Shown in pieces: positions 1 to 5,549 of a stretch of 10,905 nt of DNA. Origin of the DNA: TMED27 sp964351195. GTDB taxonomy: Bacteria > Pseudomonadota > Alphaproteobacteria > Micavibrionales > Micavibrionaceae. The number at the start of each line of letters is the position of its first letter. The stretch's first letter is position 1. The stretch covers positions 1-10,905 of the forward strand of contig CAYGNI010000065.1 in assembly GCA_964351195.1 (NCBI GenBank), read 5' to 3'. The notes under the pieces were generated by a model that made no database searches, was not told the DNA's origin, and saw nothing but the letters and a program-made list of their open reading frames with translations. Both the position numbers and the translations under genes were made by a program.

Positions 1-1162
1 CTTCCAAAACCTCAAGGCGGTGAATCACCTTCTCCAAGCGGTGTCTGGAACGGCGTACCAAAACATCTTTCAAATGGTTCATCCACGCCTGCAAAACCTC
101 TTTCAGGTTCATCACACGCGGCACCAGCCCGTTATCAAGAACATTCATATTCAAGCTAAAACGCGATTCCAAATCGCAATTCCGATAAAGCGCTTCCATC
201 AATAATTCAGGTTCAACATTGCGGTTTTTGGGTACAAGAATAAGCCGGATATCCTCCGCCGATTCATCGCGCACATCATCCAGCATCGGCAGTTTTCTGG
301 TATTAATCAGCTCTGCAATCTTCTCAATCAACTTGGATTTCTGCACCTGATAAGGAATCTCGGTGACAACAATCTGATACTGCCCCTGCTTAAGCTCCTC
401 TTTCTCCCATTTCGCCCGCACGCGGAAAGACCCGCGGCCCGTTTCATACGCCGCCACGATATCGGCTTTATCTTCAACCAGCGTCCCACCGGTCGGAAAA
501 TCAGGCCCACCCACAATTTCCACCAGCTCCGCAATGCTCACATCCTTCTTATCCAGAATCGACAAACACGCCTCACACAGCTCTTCCACATTATGCGGCG
601 GAATGCTCGTCGCCATCCCCACGGCAATCCCGCTCGCGCCATTGGCCAGCAAATTCGGAAAACCACCGGGCAACACAACCGGCTCGCTCTCCGACCCGTC
701 ATAGGTCGGGCGAAAATCAACCGCATCCTCTTCAATCCCGTCCAAAAGCAACAACGCAACATCGGTCAAGCGCGCTTCGGTGTAGCGCATCGCCGCCGCA
801 TTATCCCCGTCAATATTCCCGAAATTCCCCTGCCCGTCGACAAGCGGGTAACGCTGCGCAAAATCCTGCGCAAGCCGCACCATCGCGTCATACACGGCCG
901 TATCGCCATGCGGGTGATATTTACCAATCACATCCCCAACCACACGCGCGGACTTCTTCGGCGCCGTTGTGGGGTTAAGCTTGAGCTGATACATCGCATA
1001 CATCAAACGGCGATGCACAGGCTTCATCCCGTCGCGCACATCGGGCAGCGAACGGCTCATAATGGTCGAAAGCGCATAGCTCAAATACCGCTCGGATAAT
1101 ATCTCCCCAAACGGCTGATCGATAATATGCTGGTCTTCTAAGATAGTATTGTCTTGGCTCAT
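1..1162 (-). CDS. parC: DNA topoisomerase IV subunit A (ParC), C-terminal part beyond the left edge
   Basis: This is the A subunit of topoisomerase IV, which with ParE cuts and passes duplex DNA to unlink daughter chromosomes. The first 387 residues are visible, about half of a usual ParC (roughly 740 residues). The N-terminal segment reads FGEILSERYLSYALSTIMSRSLPDVRDG in outline, followed by the quinolone-determining loop GKYHPHGDTAVYDAMV (residues 80-95). The catalytic tyrosine is Y127 in AAAMRYTEARL. The tower region follows (PNLLANGASGIAVGMATSIPPHN). The wording FGNIDGDNAAAMRYTEARLTD and DAVDFRPTYDG favours ParC over GyrA. The start ATG overlaps the recO stop by 4 nt (ATGA) and has an AAGGA Shine-Dalgarno 6 nt upstream, inside recO, so the two are probably translationally coupled. 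The GyrA-or-ParC choice rests on motif wording, since the C-terminal domain is not visible. Confidence 0.93.
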   Translation of the reverse strand, partial: MSQDNTILEDQHIIDQPFGEILSERYLSYALSTIMSRSLPDVRDGMKPVHRRLMYAMYQLKLNPTTAPKKSARVVGDVIGKYHPHGDTAVYDAMVRLAQDFAQRYPLVDGQGNFGNIDGDNAAAMRYTEARLTDVALLLLDGIEEDAVDFRPTYDGSESEPVVLPGGFPNLLANGASGIAVGMATSIPPHNVEELCEACLSILDKKDVSIAELVEIVGGPDFPTGGTLVEDKADIVAAYETGRGSFRVRAKWEKEELKQGQYQIVVTEIPYQVQKSKLIEKIAELINTRKLPMLDDVRDESAEDIRLILVPKNRNVEPELLMEALYRNCDLESRFSLNMNVLDNGLVPRVMNLKEVLQAWMNHLKDVLVRRSRHRLEKVIHRLEVLE

Positions 1163-1923
1163 AGCATTTCCTTTACACGCTCAACAGCGGCCTGTCCACT
1201 CTCAACCTTACTGGAATAGCGACTTTCAAAGGTAAGCCGCGCCTCGGGCACGCCCTTCGTATGGTGATTAAACACCCAGTGCTCCAAAAAATGCCCGGTC
1301 ATTTGCAAACCCGCCAAAACCTCTGCTGAGCCCGTGCCCCCCGCCGGTTTCAAAAACCCCGGCAAAGGCAAAAGCTTATCCCGGTACGGCGCCCCGGCTT
1401 CATAACTCACCGCCCGCCCGGTCTTAGGGGAAACATAAGCCAGGCTCTGATCATCCCCGCCACCGGCGCAGCGCGAGAGATCCAGCGAAAACCCAAGCTC
1501 CTTCAAAAATGCAATTTCCCACAAAACATAAGCCGGCCCCCACACCTCACCTTCTAACATGCCAAACAAAGCCTCAAGCCCGTGATAAAGCCCGCCATGC
1601 ACCTCGCGCTCCGGTAAAGCCGCATCGGTGAGCGCACACGCCGCCTGTAACGCCCCCAGTTTCAACGAATTTTGCATCAAAACAGCCGTATAGTTTTTCG
1701 ACAACTCTAAGGAAAACGTCCCAAGCCCGTCCGCCACGCGCGAGCTCCACGCCGCATCCACGCGGTTCCCGACCTCAAGCGTCCCGCGCATTTTCGAAGA
1801 GCTCGCCCCGCGCACATAACCCGCCGCACGCCCCTGCCCCTCGGTCAAAAGCGAAACAACCGCACCGTTCTCCCCATGCGCGCGTACAGACAGCACTATC
1901 CCTTGATCTTGCCAGTTTTCCAT
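1159..1923 (-). CDS. recO: DNA repair protein RecO
   Basis: RecO is the mediator that helps load RecA on SSB-coated gaps together with RecR, and it anneals complementary strands. The 254-residue product has the usual family length. Residues 1-80 form the N-terminal OB-fold region, beginning WQDQGIVLSVRAHGENGAVVSLLTE with a GYVRGASSSKMRG basic segment. The helical C-terminal part contains LWEIAFLKELGFSLDLSRC and then YVSPKTGRAVSYEAGAPYRDKLLPLP, typical of alphaproteobacterial RecO. Only two cysteines (C96, C152) are present, so the four-cysteine zinc site of some RecO proteins is absent. The gene is the first of a recO-parC pair with a 4-nt overlap. In many alphaproteobacteria era precedes recO; here recO instead begins a divergent spacer. 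No clear Shine-Dalgarno sequence precedes its ATG. Confidence 0.93.
   Translation of the reverse strand: MENWQDQGIVLSVRAHGENGAVVSLLTEGQGRAAGYVRGASSSKMRGTLEVGNRVDAAWSSRVADGLGTFSLELSKNYTAVLMQNSLKLGALQAACALTDAALPEREVHGGLYHGLEALFGMLEGEVWGPAYVLWEIAFLKELGFSLDLSRCAGGGDDQSLAYVSPKTGRAVSYEAGAPYRDKLLPLPGFLKPAGGTGSAEVLAGLQMTGHFLEHWVFNHHTKGVPEARLTFESRYSSKVESGQAAVERVKEML
1169..1173 (-). promoter_or_regulatory. Shine-Dalgarno site of parC inside recO
   Basis: AAGGA on the minus strand lies 6 nt before the parC ATG and within the last codons of recO. It fixes the parC start at the ATGA overlap and supports coupled translation. Confidence 0.7.
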
Positions 1924-1947
1924 GGAATAAAGCTATCTTATATGTCG

Positions 1948-1965
1948 TCCCTGCGAAAGCAGGGA
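1948..1965. repeat. GAAA-loop palindromic hairpin repeat in the recO/nadX spacer
   Basis: TCCCTGC-GAAA-GCAGGGA is a perfect 7-bp stem closed by a GNRA-type loop. The wording, tccctgcgaaagcagggatc, matches a family of dispersed palindromes (CCCnGC GAAA GCnGGG) recalled from many alphaproteobacterial genomes. A little downstream, GAGATCCCC at 1982-1990 resembles a half of a second such unit, so the spacer may be a decayed longer element. No T-run follows on either strand, so it is not a standard terminator. The family link is from memory, not a search. Confidence 0.6.
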
Positions 1966-1994
1966 TCTTATGAACTTACGAGAGATCCCCAATT

Positions 1995-2777
1995 ATGACC
2001 CAAACAATAGGAATAGCAGGACTGGGCGCCATCGGCTCCGCCGTCGGGCGCGCCTTGCAAAAAGGCATCGACGGTCTCGACTGGATCGCCGCATCCGACA
2101 TCCGGCCCAATGACGAATTCGCCGCTATCCCGCTGGTCGATTTTGACACGTTATCGGCACGTTGTGACATCATAGTTGAATGCCTCCCGCCAAAAGCAGT
2201 CCCAGAGCTGGCCAGAGCCGTTTTAAAAGAGAATAAGACCCTTGTTCTGATCTCATCTTGCGCTTTGCTGATGTATCCCGAAATCAAAGATATACATGAA
2301 ACATCCACAAGTCGCATTATCGTTCCATCTGGTGCACTTTTAGGGTTAGACGGCGTCAAAGCGTTGAAAAAGCTGGGCATCAAAAAAAGCATTATCGCGT
2401 CAACAAAACCGCCGATGGGTTTTTCCGGCGCGCCCTATGTGGATGAAATGGGGATAGATTTGACACAGATCGAAAAACGCACCAGATTGTTCCACGGCAA
2501 CGCCCTCGAAGCCTCCAAAGGCTTCCCCGCAAACGTCAATGTCGCAGCGACGTTGTCGCTGGCAGGCATCGGCCCCGCAGACACCGAAGTGGAAATCTGG
2601 GCCGACCCTGATGCCAAAGGAAACACGCACGAAATCACGGTTTCCGGGGAGTTCAGCACGATCAACGCGCGCATCGAAAACGCGCCCGACCCCGCAAACC
2701 CCAAGAGCTCAATGCTCGCCGCGCAAAGCATTGTCGCCGCGCTCGAAGATATCAATAACGCAGTGGTGGTGCTGTAA
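1995..2777 (+). CDS. nadX: L-aspartate dehydrogenase (NadX-like)
   Basis: This enzyme is predicted to interconvert L-aspartate and iminoaspartate/oxaloacetate plus ammonia with NAD(P), feeding NAD synthesis or aspartate turnover. The 260-residue product has the normal length for this cytosolic family. Residues 5-14 (IGIAGLGAIG) are the Rossmann dinucleotide loop, and D35 at the end of the second strand suggests NAD binding. IIVPSGALLGLDGV (108-121), STKPP (136-140), FPANVNVAATLSLAG (177-191) and the conserved histidine H212 in GNTHEITVSG are aspartate dehydrogenase signatures. The ATG lies just after the hairpin repeat with only a weak GAGAG ribosome-binding site. The stop overlaps the next start by one base (TAATG), implying co-transcription with the phosphatase. 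No nadA or nadC is in view, so a role in NAD synthesis here is inferred from the family only. Confidence 0.87.
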   Translation: MTQTIGIAGLGAIGSAVGRALQKGIDGLDWIAASDIRPNDEFAAIPLVDFDTLSARCDIIVECLPPKAVPELARAVLKENKTLVLISSCALLMYPEIKDIHETSTSRIIVPSGALLGLDGVKALKKLGIKKSIIASTKPPMGFSGAPYVDEMGIDLTQIEKRTRLFHGNALEASKGFPANVNVAATLSLAGIGPADTEVEIWADPDAKGNTHEITVSGEFSTINARIENAPDPANPKSSMLAAQSIVAALEDINNAVVVL

Positions 2778-3406
2778 TGGTCCTGCCTTCGCGCCATTTC
2801 TATATGATGCGCCACGGCCAGACCGAGGCCAACGCCAGCGAAGTCATGGCCGGCAGCACCGACTCTCCCCTCACCCCTCTTGGCCGTGAGCAAGCCTTTC
2901 AGGCCCAAAAGATTGTGAGCATGCTGGAGAAAAAACCCACACATATATACCACAGCCACCTGTCGCGCGCCCGCGATACCGCTGCCATTATTAACGAAGT
3001 GCTGCACATCGAAATGAGCGAGGACCCGGACCTCGCGGAAATCTGCGCGGGCGATATGGAAGGCCGCCCATGGTCGGAATGCATTGACATCTTTGACGGC
3101 TGGGTACAAACACCGGGCGGCGAACACCCTGACGACTTTTTCACCCGCGTCAAAAACGGCAAAAACAGGGCCCTTTCAATGGAAGAAAGCCTGCCGCTCA
3201 TCGTCTGTCACGGCGGCGTTATGCGCGCATTTGGCGCGTTATATGGATACGACGCCCCCGCGCTTTTCAAAAACGCACATTTGTATGAATTCATGCCCGC
3301 GCAAGAAAAAAATTTCCCCTGGACGGTCTACGATTACGAACTCTGCTCGGAAAAAAAAATCCTCAAACGGAATTTGTCCAACATGTATTCATCGAAAAAA
3401 AATTAA
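2777..3406 (+). CDS. Histidine phosphatase family protein (phosphoglycerate mutase-like fold)
   Basis: This is a 209-residue member of the branch-1 histidine phosphatase superfamily, which forms a phosphohistidine intermediate. The RHG motif is in YMMRHGQTEAN, with H13 the probable nucleophile. LTPLGREQA (32-40), SRARDTA (63-69), the acid E88 in DLAEI and the second catalytic histidine H145 in VCHGGVMRAFG complete the active site. The substrate cannot be named; relatives include CobC/alpha-ribazole phosphatase, sugar-phosphate phosphatases and phosphoglycerate mutases, and the short length favours a phosphatase. The ATG overlaps the aspartate dehydrogenase stop, so translation is probably coupled. 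The last 40 residues are lysine-rich and are encoded across three poly-A tracts. The TAA stop shares the TTAA palindrome with the folP stop on the other strand. Confidence 0.87.
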   Translation: MVLPSRHFYMMRHGQTEANASEVMAGSTDSPLTPLGREQAFQAQKIVSMLEKKPTHIYHSHLSRARDTAAIINEVLHIEMSEDPDLAEICAGDMEGRPWSECIDIFDGWVQTPGGEHPDDFFTRVKNGKNRALSMEESLPLIVCHGGVMRAFGALYGYDAPALFKNAHLYEFMPAQEKNFPWTVYDYELCSEKKILKRNLSNMYSSKKN

Positions 3407-4263
3407 CCATCCGTACGTGTGGATGAATCCGATGCCGCAATCGCTTCGAAAGTTTTGATGGCCTGAACGGTTTCTTTAACATCATGCACGCGAAACATCT
3501 GTACGCCTTGTGACAATCCCCAAAGCACAGATGCGAGCGATCCCGGCAACCGGTTTTTCGGATCCTCTTCCTCGCACAATGTTCCAATAAAACTTTTGCG
3601 CGACGTCCCCAGCAAAATCGGCACGCCTAAAGCATGAAAATCCGTTATATTTCTGAGCAATAGAAGATTATGCTCCAATGTTTTGCCGAACCCGATCCCT
3701 GGGTCAACGACAAGCAAATCAGCATCAATACGGCGCGTTTCAAAAATCTGGATTCGCCTTTTCAGATATGCAAAAACATCTTCTACAACATTGTTATAGC
3801 TAGGATTTTTCTGCATATCCTGTGGTGTCCCCTGCGCATGCATCAAAAAAACAGGCACGTTCGCCTCCGCCGCCACAGACAGACTCTCAGAGTCATAGGA
3901 TAACGCACTGATATCATTGATCGCTGTCGCCCCTGCCTTTAACGCAGCCTCCATCGTTTTCGCATTCCGCGTATCTATGGAAATATATTCAGCCTTCCCC
4001 TTCAATCCTTCGATCACAGGAACGACGCGGCGCATTTCTTCATCCACATCAATGAGTTGTGCGCCAGGCCTCGTGCTCTCTCCGCCAATGTCCAAAATGC
4101 TTGCACCTTGCTGAACCAACTCAAGCCCATGCTCTATCGCCTTGTCAGCATTATAAAATTCACCGCCATCGCTAAAACTGTCCTGGGTCACATTCACCAC
4201 ACCCATAATGTGCGGCCCACCCGAAAAATGATGCGTACGTTTTACAGAATGCATTAAACTCAT
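3403..4263 (-). CDS. folP: Dihydropteroate synthase (FolP)
   Basis: FolP condenses 6-hydroxymethyl-7,8-dihydropterin diphosphate with p-aminobenzoate to give dihydropteroate, the sulfonamide-sensitive step of folate synthesis. The 286-residue TIM-barrel protein has all the usual motifs: MGVVNVTQDSFSDGG (20-34, loop 1), DIGGESTRPGA (58-68, loop 2), SIDTRN (95-100), NDISAL (117-122), VVDPGIGFGKT (185-195), GTSRKSFIG (219-227) and RVHDV (258-262). Loop 1 has Q27 where most family members have proline (NVTPDSF). The start ATG overlaps the folK stop by 4 nt (ATGA), with GGAAGAG 8 nt upstream; an in-frame ATG three codons later is possible but less well supported. The gene ends in a TTAA shared with the converging phosphatase gene, and no terminator hairpin is visible between them. 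Confidence 0.96.
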   Translation of the reverse strand: MSLMHSVKRTHHFSGGPHIMGVVNVTQDSFSDGGEFYNADKAIEHGLELVQQGASILDIGGESTRPGAQLIDVDEEMRRVVPVIEGLKGKAEYISIDTRNAKTMEAALKAGATAINDISALSYDSESLSVAAEANVPVFLMHAQGTPQDMQKNPSYNNVVEDVFAYLKRRIQIFETRRIDADLLVVDPGIGFGKTLEHNLLLLRNITDFHALGVPILLGTSRKSFIGTLCEEEDPKNRLPGSLASVLWGLSQGVQMFRVHDVKETVQAIKTFEAIAASDSSTRTDG

Positions 4264-4760
4264 GCCACGGGCTCTTCCAATTTTTCAATCGCCTGCCCGG
4301 TTGGCAATCGCGCAATCATCTCATCAACAGACAACCCAAAAACAGGATGCCGCCAATGCGCCGCAACTTGACGTAACGGATACAGAACAAACGCCCGCTC
4401 ATACAAACGCGGATGCGGCAGCACACAGGCCTCATCATCGACAATAACATCGCCATACGCGAGGATATCAAGGTCAAGCACGCGCGCAGCATTACGCTCC
4501 GCCGACACGCGCCCATAATCCTGCTCAATCCCCTTCAGAAGCTTTAAAAGCGCGGCCGGTGCTAACGCCGTCTCCGCAGCAATCACCGCATTACGATACC
4601 ACGGCTGATCCGAAGCCGGCACAGGCGCGCTCAGCCATATATCAGAGCAACGCAATACCGTAACGCCGCACCGCTCAAGCTCGCCCGCCGCAAGCTTCAA
4701 CGTCTGCTCCGGTGTTCCAAATCTGCTGGGTAAATTCGCGCCAAGCGCAATCAGTATCAT
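4260..4760 (-). CDS. folK: 2-amino-4-hydroxy-6-hydroxymethyldihydropteridine diphosphokinase (HPPK, FolK)
   Basis: FolK transfers pyrophosphate from ATP to 6-hydroxymethyl-7,8-dihydropterin and so supplies the substrate of FolP, encoded directly downstream. The 166 residues match the family length. The start MILIALGANLPSRFG is the family N-terminus, which rules out a later start. DQPWYRNAVI (51-60) and the signature ERNAARVLDLDILAYGD (88-104), with the metal-binding D96 and D98, are present, followed by LPHPRLYERAFVLYPL (114-129). No folB is in view. The gene overlaps folP by 4 nt. It has almost no leader of its own: an eight-T run belonging to a terminator on the same strand directly abuts the ATG, so expression by read-through or an unusual leader is implied. 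Confidence 0.95.
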   Translation of the reverse strand: MILIALGANLPSRFGTPEQTLKLAAGELERCGVTVLRCSDIWLSAPVPASDQPWYRNAVIAAETALAPAALLKLLKGIEQDYGRVSAERNAARVLDLDILAYGDVIVDDEACVLPHPRLYERAFVLYPLRQVAAHWRHPVFGLSVDEMIARLPTGQAIEKLEEPVA

Positions 4761-4800
4761 AAAAAAAATGCTTTCCCTATAACGTCAGGAAAGCACTTTA
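4761..4800 (-). terminator. Intrinsic terminator after the DUF882/MepK-like gene, abutting folK
   Basis: On the minus strand TGCTTTCC (4795-4788) pairs perfectly with GGAAAGCA (4776-4769) around an 11-nt loop, and eight Ts follow (4768-4761). One G-T and further A-T pairs can extend the stem at its base. This is a textbook Rho-independent terminator about 40 nt after the stop of the M15 peptidase gene. The T-run ends one base before the folK ATG, and the only purine-rich ribosome-binding candidate for folK (GGGAAAG) lies inside the 3' arm. Confidence 0.82.
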
Positions 4801-4836
4801 ATCATTTGAAATCTAGAAAGAAACCTTTTTCAGATA

Positions 4837-5427
4837 TTACCAGGTACGGACTTCGCCCGTGTCGATATGCACAAATCCGCTCTTGGGATAATAGCCAACA
4901 CCGCCGGCCTTTATACCCTTCGCGGTATTGCGCAGCGTCGATGTCCGCACACCCGGTGCACGAATATCCAAGGCCTGCCCATACATATGGAAAGAATTTT
5001 TAGCGACACCTGTGCTTGCACTACGCAAATTCGCATTCGTCTTCGGACTACGATAGCCGGACAAAACTTCAAAAGGACGTGATGTGCGCATGCGCGACTG
5101 AACCACACTCAAAATATCCAAAACCCGCGGATCCATCGGGAAAACTTCCCCAGTACGGAAATCACGCAAAACATAATTCAAACGCTCAAACGCCTCAGGC
5201 AAATAACGGCTACCCACACGATATACACCACTGAAACTTTCACCTGTGTGCGCCTGACGAAAAGACACACGCCAAGCATCAGAGCGGCTTTTAGCTTCGG
5301 CTTCACTAGAAATCAACGGAAGAGTTGTCGCCAAAACGCCTGCTAAACCAAGCTTAAGCACATCGCGTCTGTTAATTGTATTTTTGTGACAATTAGAACT
5401 AAGAAGATCTTCGATATTATCGAACAT
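4837..5427 (-). CDS. DUF882 / M15-family murein endopeptidase (MepK/YcbK-like), Tat-exported
   Basis: This is a 196-residue periplasmic zinc peptidase of the DUF882 (YcbK, M15A-like) family. E. coli MepK of this family cuts meso-DAP to meso-DAP (3-3) crosslinks. A twin-arginine signal is evident: N-R-R-D-V-L-K-L-G (19-27) with a hydrophobic stretch to about residue 41 and an AEA cleavage site near residue 45. Catalytic-domain motifs are SGYRSPKTNANL (123-134), NSFHMYGQALDIRAPG (144-159) and GGVGYYPKSGFVHIDTGEVRTW at the end. H147, D154 and H187 are the expected zinc ligands. A GAGG Shine-Dalgarno lies 9 nt before the ATG. It follows the L,D-transpeptidase gene on the same strand, the same order as ldtD-mepK in E. 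coli, and ends in a strong terminator. The substrate is inferred from the family and neighbour. Confidence 0.87.
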   Translation of the reverse strand: MFDNIEDLLSSNCHKNTINRRDVLKLGLAGVLATTLPLISSEAEAKSRSDAWRVSFRQAHTGESFSGVYRVGSRYLPEAFERLNYVLRDFRTGEVFPMDPRVLDILSVVQSRMRTSRPFEVLSGYRSPKTNANLRSASTGVAKNSFHMYGQALDIRAPGVRTSTLRNTAKGIKAGGVGYYPKSGFVHIDTGEVRTW

Positions 5428-5467
5428 TTTTTAAAACCTCGCGGAACTTTACAGATCATTTAATCGT

Positions 5468-5496
5468 TGGTATACGCAGGACGATATGTCCTACCA
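5468..5496. repeat. Nested inverted repeat in the transpeptidase/DUF882 spacer
   Basis: AGGAC-GATAT-GTCCT (5478-5492) is a 5-bp inverted repeat, and TGGTA (5468-5472) and TACCA (5492-5496) form a second, flanking pair. It lies in the 122-nt spacer between the two cell-wall genes, about 40 nt before the DUF882 ATG. No T-run follows on the minus strand, so it is not a clear terminator. An operator or a 5'-UTR hairpin is possible. The rest of this spacer holds only AT-rich sequence and the GAGG ribosome-binding site. Confidence 0.35.
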
Positions 5497-5549
5497 GATT
5501 TAAAAGCAGTGTAAAGAGTAAATCACTAATAAAAGGTTACCCTCGATTA

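Noticed and set aside
593..1099. 168-codon plus-strand frame opposite parC
   Set aside because: It is arginine/histidine-rich with no motif and is antisense to conserved ParC sequence.
1948..1965. Terminator between recO and nadX
   Set aside because: The hairpin is strong but has no T-run on either strand, and the genes diverge, so no transcript should end there.
2435..3127. 230-codon minus-strand frame across the nadX/phosphatase junction
   Set aside because: Both plus-strand genes carry clear catalytic motifs, and this frame matches no family.
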